Shown here piece after piece: positions 50,001 to 56,812 of a stretch of 64,000 nucleotides of DNA. Every line of letters begins with the position of its first letter. Positions within the stretch are counted from its first letter, which is position 1. The notes beneath the pieces are model-generated. The model ran no database searches. It was not told the origin of the DNA and saw only the letters and a program-made list of their open reading frames with translations. Source of the stretch: Lamellibrachia satsuma (taxonomy: Eukaryota; Annelida; Polychaeta; Sabellida; Siboglinidae); the NCBI GenBank assembly GCA_033239005.1, contig BSQZ01000051.1, positions 2,208,501 to 2,272,500 of the forward strand. The letters are read 5' to 3'. Both the position numbers and the translations under genes were made by a program.

Positions 50001-50521
50001 TAGTATAATACTTCAACTGGATGTATTCAATTGAAAAAGCATTACCATTATCACCTTCTCAGAGGCAGATTGCTAAAAAATGTAAACTTAATCATAATGT
50101 ATTAAACTTTAAGGAATAAAGTCCACTCGGCAACTGTTTAAACTTTTCTTAGCAAAATTACGCTTAGTTTGACCAAATTTTAAACACGCTTCCATATTAT
50201 ATATTAAACGTACATACCTCCACCATTTTTGTAGCACAGGTAAGGAAAGCGCCACACGTTTCCGAGACCGACTGAGAAGCCAATGCAGGCGAGCAGAAAA
50301 TCGATCTTCCGATTCCAAGTTTCTCGTTTCATCCCCGTCGGATCGACGCTGTCCTGCTCCGACGAAGTCGAGTCGTCATATTCTACGGCTGCAGCTTTCT
50401 CTTCCGCAGCAGTTTTCTTCAGCAATTTGCCACATTCGCCATTAGAGGCAACTGATCCGTTGACATTGTTTTTCATTGTGGAGTTGCAGTTCGAAACACC
50501 CGATAGATTCTCCATGACCAT
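15768..50521 (-). CDS. SLC6 Na+/Cl--coupled transporter, 13 coding exons, 671 aa (GABA/taurine/creatine branch)
   Basis: Seen: thirteen minus-strand exons with GT-AG introns join in frame to 671 residues. The protein has a hydrophilic N-terminal tail (1-69), twelve expected membrane segments (TM1 about 74-97) and a large loop between TM3 and TM4 holding C186 and C195, the usual disulphide pair, plus N-glycosylation sites N206 and N212. Family knowledge: SLC6 proteins import amino-acid-like solutes across the plasma membrane using Na+ and Cl-. By alignment to GAT1 from memory, Na1 residues N88, S335 and N367, Na2 residues D435 and S436, and Cl- residues Y108, Q331, S335 and S371 are all kept, so the protein looks functional. 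TM6 ([14 protein letters not shown]) places it with GABA/taurine/creatine carriers rather than glycine carriers. TM1 GFSVGLGN and TM8 FVGVEGF are closest to creatine transporters. An in-frame TGA at 50533-50531 bounds the start. The exact substrate is inference. Confidence 0.95.
16060..16603. mobile_element. MITE family A, copy 2
   Basis: About 545 bp with inverted ends: TTAAAGGTGCTTGATCAATT at the left, and AGTTGAAGAAGCAGTTTTAA at the right, whose complement aligns with it. The left terminus is duplicated (TTAAAGGTGCT at 16060 and about 16097). It is the most complete of the three copies in this window. Confidence 0.65.
17507..18045. mobile_element. SINE family S composite: inverted bodies around eight amplified tRNA heads
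   Basis: The left arm (17507-17550) is the complement of the SINE body start, CAATTTTGTTC...TTGCCTCAGTTCACT. The right arm (18000-18043) is the same in forward orientation. Between them lie the 49-bp head units. The last unit continues into GGGTTCGAATCCTCTTGCTG, a perfect pol III B box, then TTCGAAGCTTGGACAATTTT. Confidence 0.7.
17572..17963 (+). repeat. Eight 49-bp units, amplified tRNA-derived SINE head
   Basis: The unit begins GTTCTACTACAGCGAGTAGA and continues ACATCGGACTCTCCATCGAG then AGAACCACG. Units differ by one to three bases (GCGAG/GCAAG/GTGAG). Each contains the A-box to anticodon-arm part of the tRNA-like head but not the B box, which appears only after the last unit. Confidence 0.9.
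18139..18309 (-). CDS. SLC6 exon 12 (TM11-TM12, residues 551-607)
   Basis: Acceptor gttgtcag|GTGATG and donor AAACAG|GTCAGT. It contains [20 protein letters not shown], then a TM12 ending in [13 protein letters not shown]. The LTYN..Y.YP.W...LGW motif marks the loop before TM12. Confidence 0.94.
18310..19174 (-). other. SLC6 intron 11
   Basis: 865 bp. About two thirds is the long-TIR element at 18452-19016. The remaining sequence is AT-rich with no further feature. Confidence 0.85.
18452..19016. mobile_element. 565-bp element with about 150-bp terminal inverted repeats
   Basis: Left 18452-18600 and the complement of 19016-18871 share ATATTC.AGTTTTCAAAGTTA, then TTATCACTGGTAGTCTCGCA and ATTTCATAAATCGGGTAAAT. 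The middle (about 270 bp) has the words CGCTATATAAGAACGTACC but no coding potential. It behaves as a MITE or small foldback; a 2-bp TA target cannot be excluded. Confidence 0.75.
19175..19275 (-). CDS. SLC6 exon 11 (TM10-TM11, residues 517-550)
   Basis: Acceptor gtctgcag|GCATCA and donor TCCATT|GTAAGC. It reads [20 protein letters not shown] and [10 protein letters not shown], matching the R.YD.I..MIGY........W...TP pattern between TM10 and TM11. Confidence 0.95.
19276..19860 (-). other. SLC6 intron 10
   Basis: 585 bp, including an A-rich stretch of AAGTTAAAAAATA-type repeats at 19660-19750. No mobile element recognised. Confidence 0.85.
19861..19960 (-). CDS. SLC6 exon 10 (TM10, residues 484-516)
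   Basis: Acceptor tgttgcag|GGAGGT and donor CTATG|GTACGT. It reads [15 protein letters not shown] then [27 protein letters not shown] is invariant across the family. Confidence 0.95.
19961..21053 (-). other. SLC6 intron 9
   Basis: 1.1 kb. It carries the hAT-like MITE at 20089-20540 and otherwise AT-rich sequence without features. Confidence 0.85.
20089..20540. mobile_element. Possible hAT-type MITE
   Basis: Starts CAGGGGCAGATCTAGATTTG and ends GACCCCCTAGATCAGCTG, an imperfect inverted match. From memory, CAGGGGC(G)GATCTAG ends are common in animal hAT elements. No 8-bp target duplication is seen, so the call is tentative. Confidence 0.35.
21054..21191 (-). CDS. SLC6 exon 9 (TM8-TM9, residues 438-483)
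   Basis: Acceptor gtgtttcag|TTTGTT and donor ACCAAC|GTAAGC. It reads [16 protein letters not shown], then [15 protein letters not shown] and GLSMVTN. FVGVEGF directly follows GLDSQ from exon 8, which proves the long intron is removed cleanly. V439 and G440 at the positions of GAT1 C399 and T400 argue against a GAT1-like site. Confidence 0.95.
21322..21410. repeat. Hairpin made of two inverted SINE-body starts
   Basis: The left arm 21322-21365 and right arm 21367-21410 are 44-bp inverted copies (about 80% by eye) of CAATTTTGTTCAACCCACAT followed by TGCCTCAGTTCACTCGGCTG. The loop is one base. The same two arms flank the tRNA-head array at 17507-18043. Confidence 0.75.
21411..21605 (+). mobile_element. 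SINE family S, 3' body
   Basis: Continues directly from the hairpin with GATTACCTGGCTATAGACAG, CATGGCTGAATGCTTCCCAG and GTGAAGTGTAAAGCATGCTG, ending ACGTAATATAAGAGTGTAC. It aligns along its length with 11143-11337. Confidence 0.6.
21606..24783. other. Intron 8, unique sequence before the retrotransposon
   Basis: AT-rich, no exon or TE recognised, except an imperfect tandem of about 20 bp at 23905-24050. Confidence 0.6.
23905..24050. repeat. Imperfect ~20-bp tandem repeat
   Basis: Units of the form CACGTGTACCCTGACACCC, six to seven copies, decaying toward the right end. Confidence 0.75.
24784..26265 (-). repeat. 3' LTR
   Basis: 1482 bp, TGTAGGCTG...ATGTCACA on the plus strand. Differences from the 5' LTR were seen at 24942, 25264, 26130 and 26233. 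An internal tract at about 25045-25115 repeats AAAAGACGACTT in 12-bp steps. Confidence 0.95.
26266..26279 (-). other. Polypurine tract
   Basis: AAAAGTGGGGTGGA on the minus strand directly precedes the 3' LTR start TGTGACATAG, the expected place for plus-strand priming. Confidence 0.75.
26324..26506 (-). CDS. Possible end of the Pol tail in a third frame
   Basis: Acidic Ser/Asp-rich start followed by [16 protein letters not shown], a composition often seen at the extreme C-terminus of Ty3/gypsy Pol. Whether it is read with integrase is unclear, because the integrase frame closes 89 bp upstream. Confidence 0.35.
   Translation of the reverse strand: MSSSDDSGDSPINDGCDVTTDTSEAERSHEDITTVRRSSRTTAGWHSNRFREPRSALNGH
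26595..27263 (-). CDS. Retrotransposon integrase C-terminal frame
   Basis: Carries the catalytic Glu (E29) in [20 protein letters not shown] and the [16 protein letters not shown] motif of Ty3/gypsy integrases. A basic C-terminal domain ends in [14 protein letters not shown]. It overlaps the previous frame by only 7 nt, so a small frame break splits the D,D35E core. Confidence 0.9.
   Translation of the reverse strand: MLISELCKLYGIQRSHTTPYHPAGNGQCERFNRTLHDLLRTLSEKKKRRWAEHVHEVVNAYNLTPHSSTGYAPFYLMFGRDSRQPIDLLLGTGEQEVEPSDWVSSHQQRLQEAYQLARRQLVHEADSRKKHYDRKARDLPLSFGQRVYRRKRDIRGRNKIQDVWEGKVYKVVARKGKSSVYVIEPADGFGELRTVNRWIFDCVPNQKQQRGGSCPVFLMRRQ
27257..28639 (-). CDS. Retrotransposon RNase H and N-terminal integrase, 460 aa
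   Basis: RNase [15 protein letters not shown] (D55), E99, YTDNNPLTY (D125) and [14 protein letters not shown]. Integrase zinc domain HHCC: H326, H331, C361 and C364. Catalytic core: D393 (AIDYT) and D452 (HSDNG). The frame ends eight residues after the second catalytic Asp; the third acidic residue is in the next frame. Confidence 0.92.
   Translation of the reverse strand: MQGGKRKRRTSKMYGLEKCWTDKCETAFKALKTALTTTPVLGFADYNLPFIVETDACDKGLGAVLSQMQDGKLRVIAYASRSLRGAEKNDVNYSAMRLETLALKWAVTEKFRDYLLGGTFTVYTDNNPLTYLNKKVKLTAVEQRWAASLAPFNFDIRYRPGRCNANADGLSRLSECNKTCINIPTVEASLAMVTQTSHLPVNLRVAVMEESANREIAKCCEYKVNTDPAEQATTTLPGLPKEAMGELQAADSTIGRLIYYRKIGRRPTVDEKSSETANVIQLVRQWDHIVETNGVLYRRVLDSKVGEIDQLLLPRCLQDNVLESLHNKQGHQGVERTEKLVRARCYWPTLHKDVQTWINLCERCTLGKFPAKKMRTPLGRLIATRPLEVVAIDYTVLEPSSDGRENVLIITDVFTKFTVAVVTRNQKAETVAKALVTQWFEPYGIPQRIHSDNGATLIQC
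28591..30114 (-). CDS. Retrotransposon reverse transcriptase frame, 507 aa
   Basis: Begins with the end of the protease (LLGTNVL, residues 27-33). The RT palm follows: LDLQSAYNQ at about 320 and the catalytic YLDD at 383-386 within [13 protein letters not shown], then LGHLI and [15 protein letters not shown] in the thumb and connection. All catalytic residues are present. The frame stops at 28591, where RNase H continues in another frame. Confidence 0.92.
   Translation of the reverse strand: MRHTCSEERVLIVKDSTDLASQEVNGLLGTNVLMKVPVLKNMLNGMKTEAYRPTREAVSFARVAGHCPIRVPANSYVNVKARGRGSMDSMLVEPLSTPIPGNLVVVNTLVEGSYFYVKVVNGSNVDVELQPRTRIGLLRPASPYREMRVEVSANAITISTPMEDKVTPTAEVDVQDILTSLQLSGFQGTPEEMIQIRKLFVKHQDVFASSSDDLGCTTAVKHNIRTTDDIPVVQPYRSIPPTQLQEVKEHMEKLMRNGTIVPSKSNHASATVLVRKKNGDLRMCIDYRALNNKTIKDAHPLPRIVESLDAMTGAQYFTTLDLQSAYNQVQMEPDDQHKTAFTTPFGLHEFTRMPYGLCNAAATFQRLMQMTFSAEMFEILLVYLDDIVIFSKSIEEHLKRLDAVFTKLRQFGLKLELKKCNFFRKEVLYLGHLIGADGVATDPSKIAVVEKWPVPKTLKDLRSFLGFASYYRRYVPNFTQIASPLHRVVTDACKAGKGSEEPAKCTA
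30081..30593 (-). CDS. Retrotransposon protease frame
   Basis: Residues around 105-115 read [12 protein letters not shown], the aspartic protease active site DTG(S). The frame closes shortly after VPRRGY. The family's LLGTN motif, normally near the protease C-terminus, is found only in the next frame, so the protease is split by a frame break near 30081-30114. I do not join the pieces. Confidence 0.85.
   Translation of the reverse strand: MLQMSETWTYGQRLSLCWRRQGDRDLLLLWKAGSPSKRMFRIQGRTGEGEMWSADVKLGCSTTMGRVVEKGVTGSVRSDNDSLECLVGHAPTLEVKMGGIPVVCLMDTGSQVTTVTESFFKEHLKTLAADVMDPKSWLVVRAANGIEIPYTGYIEIDMEVCGIHVPRRGY
30419..31468 (-). CDS. Retrotransposon Gag, 349 aa, two zinc knuckles
   Basis: Starts 109 nt inside the 5' LTR. 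Residues 1-30 look like a short coiled coil. The central part (about 60-150: [11 protein letters not shown], then [20 protein letters not shown]) resembles the retrotransposon gag domain. Two CX2CX4HX4C knuckles, at C293-C306 and C318-C331, would bind the RNA genome. The frame is intact and ends about 18 residues after the second knuckle. The protease frame overlaps it by 175 nt, shifted by -1, as expected for Gag-Pol frameshifting. Confidence 0.9.
   Translation of the reverse strand: MDQEDIEEVRDELETMRQQLKNLLEQKESASAPVTVVVQRERRLRNFSGSGAETVTEWIEDAHAMISAQGLTGKEAADYLLSHLEGPARREVRCRPADQLNDADALFKNLRETFGERASASQLLRHFYERKQMEGETITEYSHQLVQLIDRLENTSPDHVVDRDTMLRDQLIENVREPYLRWELKKQVTNEPESTFITCRETAIQWSTETETKKKVRTSSQIVDAKPMQSLPQQPHSDQVVKMLTEMMAKQQTLIEGIAHQQQELAKNQEELRQLASGTQRGPLSRMRSAGICFKCRKPGHMARDCRSAGDGKGIGTCYFCGKLGHHQRECSAFKDAQVKVRCGQQTSN
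31557..31573 (-). other. Primer-binding site of the retrotransposon
   Basis: Four bases inside the 5' LTR, read on the minus strand, is TGGTACCAGAAGTGGGG. The leading TGG fits the complement of a tRNA CCA tail. I cannot name the tRNA from sequence alone. Confidence 0.6.
31578..33059 (-). repeat. 5' LTR
   Basis: 1482 bp, same length as the partner. Corresponding differences are at 31736, 32058, 32924 and 33027. In the element's direction it begins TGTGACATAGTCAC and ends GCCTACA. Confidence 0.95.
33331..33568. mobile_element. Foldback hairpin: two 80-bp arms around (AT)n
   Basis: Left arm 33331-33410 and right arm 33489-33568 are inverted copies with three mismatches in 80 (AATGAATATGTCAGTTGCCA at the inner ends, CATGTTGGAAAATT at the outer). 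The centre is 78 bp of AT repeat. This is either a MITE with an expanded core or a cruciform-prone palindrome stabilised by the AT spacer. Confidence 0.85.
34935..35070. repeat. Degenerate ATTATTCACACTCACACC repeat
   Basis: Four to five partial units spaced irregularly, each beginning ATTATTCACACTCACA. Confidence 0.6.
36363..36475 (-). CDS. SLC6 exon 8 (EL4 and start of TM8, residues 400-437)
   Basis: Acceptor tcctgcag|GTCCTG and donor AGTCAG|GTAAGT. It reads [13 protein letters not shown] and ends ILLGLDSQ. D435 and S436 are the Na2 ligands. The next exon lies 15.2 kb away because intron 8 carries the LTR retrotransposon. Confidence 0.95.
36476..37050 (-). other. SLC6 intron 7
   Basis: 575 bp with a (AT)n tract of about 55 bp at 36664-36718. 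Nothing else recognised. Confidence 0.85.
37051..37175 (-). CDS. SLC6 exon 7 (TM7, residues 358-399)
   Basis: A strong T-rich acceptor, ttcttacag|AGACAG, and donor GTCAG|GTAGGT. It contains [20 protein letters not shown] and ends in the conserved EVAESG. N367 and S371 align with the Na1 and Cl- ligands. Confidence 0.95.
37176..39141 (-). other. SLC6 intron 6
   Basis: 2.0 kb of AT-rich unique-looking sequence. No mobile element or exon recognised. Confidence 0.85.
39142..39245 (-). CDS. SLC6 exon 6 (TM6, residues 324-357)
   Basis: Acceptor gttgtag|GTGTGG and donor TGGAA|GTAAGT. It reads [16 protein letters not shown] then [14 protein letters not shown]331 and S335 align with the Cl- and Na1 ligands. 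SYSISLG rather than the SLSAAWG of glycine carriers supports the GABA/taurine/creatine branch. A 39-bp tandem array begins only about 15 nt upstream of this acceptor. Confidence 0.95.
39260..39838. repeat. 39-bp minisatellite abutting the exon 6 splice acceptor, about 15 copies
   Basis: The unit is ACACTGGTGGTGAAAAGGTT followed by GACACATGACAGTCCAATG. Two unit types alternate (GACACATGACAGTCCAATG and GACAAGGGACAGTCCAAGG), giving a 78-bp higher order. The 39-bp period is a multiple of three, so frames stay open through the array on both strands. Confidence 0.95.
41849..42064 (+). pseudogene. LINE reverse-transcriptase C-terminal fragment
   Basis: One frame reads [20 protein letters not shown] then RWRELETRA, close to the GRPK..W...VE.DM...GL.W.E....A pattern at the extreme end of many animal non-LTR ORF2 proteins. 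Only about 70 codons remain and no palm motif is present. Confidence 0.45.
42280..42446 (+). pseudogene. Second decayed LINE ORF2 end
   Basis: The frame from 42291 reads [14 protein letters not shown], stop, [25 protein letters not shown], stop. It fits the G.R.RGRQ..RW.DNI..WTG......A..R.RWR ending of non-LTR elements with two stops. It may belong to the same decayed copy as 41849-42064 or to another. Confidence 0.5.
43098..43765. mobile_element. PiggyBac-like MITE, 668 bp, between TTAA sites
   Basis: Left TTAA at 43094-43097 then CCCATTAGGACCCAGCATTT. The complement of the right end is CCCATTAGAACGTGCAACAG, followed by TTAA at 43766-43769. TTAA duplication and CCC termini are the piggyBac signature. 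A subterminal GGACCCAGTA repeat occurs near 43685. No transposase remains. Confidence 0.45.
43920..44170. repeat. Imperfect repeat of GCATTCAAAACAG...ACATGAACACA
   Basis: Three partial units of 80-100 bp share CATTCAAAACAGAAGAGCCA, AGTTCAT and TTTACATGAACACA. The spacing varies. Confidence 0.6.
44298..44432 (-). CDS. SLC6 exon 5 (TM5, residues 279-323)
   Basis: Acceptor ttcctag|GTGATG and donor CCGCAG|GTCAGT, 135 nt, phase 0 on both sides. It contains [18 protein letters not shown] and [14 protein letters not shown]. The Y.TATSPY.....LLIRG.TLPGA pattern is a hallmark of the SLC6 core. Confidence 0.95.
44433..45384 (-). other. SLC6 intron 4
   Basis: 952 bp. A GC-richer stretch around 45150-45350 contains open frames with no SLC6 similarity. 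Exons 4 and 5 join in phase 0 without it. Confidence 0.85.
45385..45517 (-). CDS. SLC6 exon 4 (TM4, residues 234-278)
   Basis: Acceptor ttgctgcag|GCGCAAAG and donor GGAAAG|GTGACA. It reads [20 protein letters not shown] and then [20 protein letters not shown], a standard TM4 with the conserved WKGVKS.GK that leads into TM5. The downstream intron is phase 0. Confidence 0.95.
45518..47604 (-). other. SLC6 intron 3
   Basis: 2.1 kb, AT-rich. It includes an (AT)n tract at 47012-47037 and a degenerate repeat at 47085-47310. No coding content recognised. Confidence 0.85.
47085..47310. repeat. Degenerate repeat of GTGATTTATTAGTCACTTGA
   Basis: Four to five units of about 45-50 bp share TTATTAGTCAC and ATGTCATAGCACAG. 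Confidence 0.65.
47605..47869 (-). CDS. SLC6 exon 3 (TM3 and large extracellular loop EL2, residues 146-234)
   Basis: Acceptor ttgttgcag|GCATTG and donor GGGA|GTGAGT. TM3 contains [10 protein letters not shown] with Y162, the conserved substrate-site tyrosine of TM3. The loop carries LPW..CNN.WNTPDC (C186-C195, predicted disulphide) and the glycosylation sequons NAS (206) and NVT (212). It ends in the conserved QFWE, with the E codon split across intron 3. Confidence 0.95.
47870..49053 (-). other. SLC6 intron 2
   Basis: 1.2 kb with a 69-bp tandem duplication at 48812-48949. Otherwise no feature. Confidence 0.85.
48812..48949. repeat. 69-bp tandem duplication
   Basis: Copies 48812-48880 and 48881-48949, both beginning TGGTAGACTGAACATTCAAG, differ at about two positions, so the event is recent. 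Confidence 0.9.
49054..49185 (-). CDS. SLC6 exon 2 (TM2 and IL1, residues 102-145)
   Basis: Acceptor tttgcag|GTGCG and donor CAAG|GTAAGT. It reads [20 protein letters not shown] then [14 protein letters not shown], the TM2 signature of the family. Y108 corresponds to the chloride-site tyrosine. The phase 1 splice makes the glycine of the NGGG motif from both exons, which confirms the junction. Confidence 0.95.
49186..50217 (-). other. SLC6 intron 1
   Basis: 1.0 kb. It contains the truncated MITE family A copy 3 and T-rich sequence. Confidence 0.85.
49428..49730. mobile_element. MITE family A, copy 3 (internally deleted)
   Basis: Shares GCTAGCTCGTTTGTGCAACT, TCAATTCTTTCGATGATTT and the end TTGAAGAAGCAGCTTTTA with copies 1 and 2. 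It lacks about 150 bp of the middle and the left terminus. Confidence 0.6.
50218..50521 (-). CDS. SLC6 exon 1 (residues 1-101 and first base of 102)
   Basis: Holds the start, a 69-residue polar Ser/Asn/Glu-rich cytosolic tail and most of TM1, with [19 protein letters not shown] and [12 protein letters not shown]88 (Na1 site), W90 and R91 are the invariant residues of this segment. The first ATG (50521) is preceded four codons upstream by an in-frame TGA; a second ATG two codons later (50515) is an equally possible start. The donor is GAG|GTATGTA and the intron is phase 1. Confidence 0.95.
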
Positions 50522-50830
50522 GCTTTTGATTCATTCGTATGAACGACTCTCCGGAAATACACAGTAAACACTGCTCGGCGTTCTTTTAATGAACGTACTG
50601 CGTCCTGCTCGGGTCGATTTATTTTAGGGTGCGGACGAAATCCTGGACAGATTCTTACGCGCTGGCGCTACTGTTAGCAGACGCTTTATGCGTAATGCTC
50701 TCCCAACGACCAAGTAACCCGAAACCGCGTGAATGAAGAGTCAAATACAGCGCGCCACCAGCCAGGCACCAGCTAGCTGCCGCACAAAATTGATTGGCCG
50801 CCATCGAGAGCGCCTACAAACCAACTCCGT
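50522..50830 (-). promoter_or_regulatory. Candidate promoter and 5' UTR of the SLC6 gene
   Basis: The 300 bases above the start are richer in GC and CpG than the surroundings. On the minus strand they contain a TATA-like CTAAAATAAATC (about 50615-50630, roughly 100 nt before the ATG) and a CCAAT box (50797-50793). A non-coding first exon farther upstream cannot be excluded. This is inference from motifs only. Confidence 0.3.
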
Positions 50831-53800
50831 CACAGTCAACTCAGCCCAAGTGGAATACTTATAATTTATTATGTATTGGTATTACGTACGTATGGACGTA
50901 AAATAACCACAACCAATAGAAGACAATATAAGGAACAGAAACTATAATGATAGTCATGCTCTATATCTCATGTTTGACACTGACGTCGTTTTAGGTGTCT
51001 CTCGTGCAAAACAAACCGCAAGAAGTTATACTTTATTCCTGCTGCCATCATTCTTCTCAAAAATGTGAAATAAGTGTAGTGTGCGTGTGCGTGTGTGTAA
51101 GTTCTAGATATATTTGTGGTTACAGAATGAAATGCACTCCATGTGTTCATGTGATATATTATTGTTCTTGTGACTACGATGACGTGAGCCAGTAATACGC
51201 TGTTACCTATGTTATATTTAACATTTTAATATTTTAAATACTGTGCCTGTCCAAACGACGATGTAATTACCCTGAATGGGATGAATCAAGTTATATTGTA
51301 TTGTATTGCATATAAAAAATAATAAGCATATAAAACACATGTACATAAGGCAGACTCACGTGGTTATCACGGCGCAATATTCTTGCAGAACTTTGCCGAG
51401 TACATATCCAGATCCAGACACTGTAATACGGGCAATCTAAACATGCCTACATATCAATTTCGAAGACACTTATTTTGGAAACTCGTAAATTTACCAGGCG
51501 TGACAGGGGAAAAAAGGCATCCACTGCAAGAACTTATGACTACTTGCACGACAGTCAAGTTTTGTAAACATTGGGCATTACCAATGGCAATGATGTCATG
51601 GATACAACGTCATGCTCCAAAAATCATGTACCACTGACGGTTTCACGAAGCGTACGTACCGTACGAAGGAACTTTTGTGGTAGATGTTTTACGTAGATCA
51701 CGTAACCCAGAACAATCGTATAGAAAACACGCATAGAGTTGCAAACGATTGTACGTAACTATGAACTATTATTGTTCCGAGTTACTAATCTGCGTCTAAC
51801 GTCCACACAATTCCTTCTTAAAATTTCAAAAATATTCTCTAGAACTACGCTAACATATATCTATGCCATGGCATGTTACGGCAGTGGAACGAGTTGATAT
51901 GGGACCGTATTTATCCATGGATACAGCCGTGCATGGGTAATGCATGTGGGCGTGTATCGACTGGCATTAGAATAATTCATGCCAACCATAAATAGGAAGC
52001 ATTTATGTATCTCGTTTGCGTATTATAATAATTTATTAATTTATATGCTGCCTGGTTTTTGAATAATTTTTAGCTGCTGTCAGCTGCATCGGAGACTAAG
52101 AATTGGTCGCGTTTTTACTAACGACAATGTACCACCAAATATGGCTATCACGTTGTCGTTGATGGCTTTTTAATTGTGGAATTCATTTAAAGCTTGTCGC
52201 AAACACAATTAATAACGTGCACAATCTATCATCCACGTATCCGCAGTTTGTAAATCAATGCTGCTACAATAATTCTCTATCATACGTCATTATAATATTC
52301 ATAACACGTACGGAGTGTCGCATAATGATTGTGAAATTAACCAATTGTAGGTAGGGGTGATTAGCATATAGTCGGTCTCCGAAATTATTATTATTTATCG
52401 AACATATATTCTGACTACTGGCAGCACTGCTGGGGCATTAGGACGTTAAGCTATAATATTGATCCAAACGAAGTCGTGCACCCATACTTTCATTAGATCG
52501 ATGGCGTAATTTCTTCGAAGCGGTTTTACAGGAGCGAGGCGCGCTAACCACAGGTGCGGCAAATAATACTGTGGAAATTTCCGTTGTTAAGTGATGCGCC
52601 GTCTAGTGTTGTTATCAATGCAACAATCGCTGCGTTGAAAGAGTTAACTTTCGTAATACGCGTCCACATATCTCAAAGGTATTGACATTTAAACTTCCAG
52701 GTGATAGCATTCGGAAACGTCTGAAGTAGGCTTACGGAAGGCCACTTATTATTTGTTATATATGCACTCTTGGTCTCTTCTACTTATCCGGTGTTCAATG
52801 ACGTTGACGTATTTATGCATTTTATGAATACAACTGTAACCATTCTATTGTGATGACAGTCATTCACACGAAAATAGAGAATGTTTTTTGATGGAATGGT
52901 TACAGTATACACACACGCACACGCAAACGCACACGCACACGCACACCCACACCCACACCCACACATATACATTGTGCGTGTGCACAGTTAACGGATTTCA
53001 TATTAACGCTATTAACGACTGCCACGATTAATACATTTGAATGTGTTTGAAATAATCATAATCCGTTTCTAAAAATAGCATGATTTTCATGAGCTAATTT
53101 TATAAAAATAACAATATAGGTTACTCTTGATTTTGAGAGAAATTGTAAGATATAAATGTTATCAATATCTTCACATAGCATTTATTATTATGTACTTTAC
53201 CCATGCAGTTTTTGTAGATGTATAGGCGTATGACTAATTGTGGGCTGCCGTGCCTACCCGCCAATATTTAACATTGCTGCAACCGAAGGGAATAATTATA
53301 ATTATGTCCCTGCTTCCCGTTACGTGATATTAGGGCGTTGCGTTACCATTACGTCATCGACTGGCAGAATCGTGACGCACCGAGTCTTGCAGCGCCGTTT
53401 AATAATTACCGTATTTTCTCGAATAATGGACCCTGTTCGAATAGATGCCCGCCCCGACTCGCCAGCATTACCGCTACATAATAATAATGATTATGTAACT
53501 GAAATTCATCTTATATAATCAAATGATCGGTTAGCTCGCAGCCATATAATCAGCATTAATGTGTTGTTAATCATTGTGTTTGTAATGCAACAAACACCAA
53601 CTAATTTCACAGGAGCTCTAATATTATTATGATCAATTAGACGATTGGTAACTTCCGCTTATCTTGTGCCAAATCATGATTTTATTATGTTCGTGTTTCA
53701 GGTAAATGTGCTTCATAGGCATGTCTCTTTTATGTTTATTGTTGGTAAATACCAGATTTAAAAAACAACATCGCTCGGAATCAAAAAGGCACAATTTTTC

Positions 53801-54218
53801 TACGAGTTTGGCTTGCTTAACCTCCCAAGTATCAAACTAGAAAACAGCCACAAAATGGCGATATCTCACACAAGGTAACTTTCCAAAGTGCGACGTGCGC
53901 AGTGGTTTGTGCCATTTAAAGTTTAAGACAATATGGGTGAATGTATAAACGTCTGAGATCAGATTTGAACTGTAGAAAACCAAACTCCCAAGTTCAAAAC
54001 GAGCATATTTGCTATAGTAAGTTTAACATGTCATTGTTCATTTAGCACCAGTGTTTCGACTCGAATATCATGCTTGCAAACAAGGCATATATTCATACTT
54101 TGATAACGGTCTAACAATATTTAAATATGGTGGCCCAATAAAGCATCTTTGGGCGGTCAAAATGTTACAGTATCTGCCTTTGATCTGGAAGTGAGTGTTT
54201 CAGAGTGCATTATGGAGA
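50831..54218. other. Gene-free 5' flank of the SLC6 gene
   Basis: AT-rich. It contains GTGTGCGTGTG at 51078-51099, a (CA/CG)n tract at 52907-52975, and ACCGTATTTTCTCGAATAAT followed by TTCGAATAGATGCCC at 53409-53455, which looks like one end of a mariner or pogo type MITE. No exon recognised. Confidence 0.5.
52907..52975. repeat. (CA)n/(CACACG)n microsatellite
   Basis: CACACG and CACACC hexamers alternate over about 70 bp. Confidence 0.85.
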
Positions 54219-54340
<122 letters not shown>

Positions 54341-55906
54341 TGTATAGTGCATAGAATAGAACACGATTTTATGATATGCTTTGTACCTCTGAAAATAACT
54401 GGACACCTGGAATGTAAACGAACGGGCGCCTGTTAGGTATTTTTGGCATAGTAGCCGCCGCTTGCAGTAGCGCGGGGCCCGATAACAACAACAACAACAT
54501 CGGAAAATTCCACTCAGATCGCCGAGGGGGGGGGCGACGGCAGCGCGGCGTGGTGCTAGAAACGCATTAATGGCACCTTTCAGCAATTGAATAACCGATG
54601 TTTACACTCTTTCTAGTAATGTTGGAATAATGCTTTGTAAACAAGGCGGGAGTGCCCGAATGTTTAGTTGGTGCTAGAACTTGGAGGTGTGGCGATGAGA
54701 AAAGGCGTCAACATAATTTTGTTCTCGGAAAGCGGGAAGCATGCCTCCACTAAACGTTGGTCGATTTTTAGCGGATTCACTCGTATTGCTTTACAGGTCA
54801 TCTTTTTTGATTTGGTGTTCTCTTTCGCAGTGAATACGCGCGAGAAAAGGTGAAATTACTCGAGACCATAATTTATTGAAAACGTGCATAGAACCAGGTT
54901 TTTTTTAAGGTTCGTCTCACACGGGCAGTGCAACATTTCACACGGCCACGGGCAAACATGTACACGCACGCACGCACGCACGCACGCAACACAATATTTT
55001 TTTTTGCTTTTGAATTTCACGGAGCATGGAGGGTTTTCACACGGGCAATTTGTCCGTGTGAAAGGCCTTAAAAACCCTGCACAGAATGGCTTCGCCAGCA
55101 ACAAGTAGCTTGACTTTTCCGTAAAAAAACGAAAAAAAATTGAAAATATCAAAACTGCGGGACATTTCATCAAAAAAGCCAGGACCTATAGGGATAGAAG
55201 TGGTGTATCCCGCCCTGACGCGATACTATACGTGAACACCTACGTCTGTAGACTGCTAAATGTAGGAGGCACAAGTCATAAAAGACAACTTATGAACTTA
55301 CAATCTGCTGTAACATGTAATAGGCAGTATTGTCGTATGCCAATGAATTCCAGGCAGGTTAAAAACTAACTATATTAGTTAAAAAAATGATATTCCACAT
55401 GGTAAGATTCTTTCAACCATACCATTGCATTATACATTATATCAGTGTCATATTGGGGGGGGGGGGGGCGGCATTGGAAGTCTTTGGCTTAATTGTTTGA
55501 TTTTACCCCGTGTGTTTCCGTTGCGCCGCCACTTGGTAGCATGGGTGACGAGGCTTGCCACCCCCCCCCCGAGCCTCCCCCTTTGCAAGATCCTAGACAT
55601 GTCACTGCCCGCACTGCCCGCACTAAACACTAGCTAGATGTAACACGGACCTTCTAAAGTGTGAAGACAAGATTAGAATCTGGCTACGGTTGCAAGAAAT
55701 CAAGAAACGAAGGCAAAAGCTAGAACACTGCTGCCGGCATATGTGGGTAGGTCATGATCGAGGCCACGGATTGAAAGGCGGGCTTCAGTCGTTATACAGA
55801 CGAGTACTGATTTTCCCACTGATACCCACCTCTGTACAAGCACCAGCTAGATATTGAAGAACTGGGATAGATTGACGACAACCATTAGAAGGATGTGGCT
55901 GTGGGG
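54341..55906. other. Gene-free stretch
   Basis: Contains an (ACGC)n tract at 54961-54988, an inverted pair CACACGGGCAATTTGTCCGTGTG at 55039-55061 (seen as CACACGG and CCGTGTG) and poly-G and poly-C runs at 55455-55468 and 55560-55570. No coding similarity. Confidence 0.5.
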
Positions 55907-56126
<220 letters not shown>

Positions 56127-56186
56127 AGAACGAGGGTTAGATTAACACATTGATCCACTTCAGCATAACTACACCACAAGAGAGGA

Positions 56187-56812
56187 GGCTACAACACATT
56201 GGTTTAGAACGATGGGTTGGGTTGTTGGGCAATCTAACCCATGGGTTGGACACGACACATTGGTGTAGAACGATTGGTTGGGGGTGTTTGTCAATCTAAC
56301 CCATGGGTTGGACACGACACATTGGTGTAGAACGATGGGTTGGGGTGTTTGTCAATCTAACCCATGGGTTGGACACGACACATTGGTGTAGAACGATGGG
56401 TTGGGGTGTTTGTCAATCTAACCCATGGGCTGGACACGACACATTGGTGTAGAACGATGGGTTGGGGTGTTTGTCAAACTAAATCATGGGTTGGACACGA
56501 CACATTGGTGTAGAACGATGGGTTGAGGTGTTTGTCAAACTAACCCATGGGTTGGACACGATAAATTGGTGTAGAACGATGGGTTGGGGTGTTTGTCAAA
56601 CTAAATCATGGGTTGGACACGACACATTGGTGTAGAACGATGGGTTGGGGTGTTTGTCAAACTAAATCATGGGTTGGACACGACACATTGGTGTAGAACG
56701 ATGGGTTGGGGTGTTTGTCAAACTAACCCATGGGTTGGACACGAGACATTGGTGTAGAACGATGGGTTGGGGTGTTTGTTAATCCAACCCATGAGCTGGA
56801 CACGACACATTA
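56187..56812. repeat. 61-bp minisatellite, about 10 copies
   Basis: The unit is GACACGACACATTGGTGTAG, AACGATGGGTTGGGGTGTTT, then GTCAATCTAACCCATGGGTTG. Variant CAAACTAAATCATGG units are interspersed in the right half. It starts about 60 bp after the (CAGG)n tract. Confidence 0.95.
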
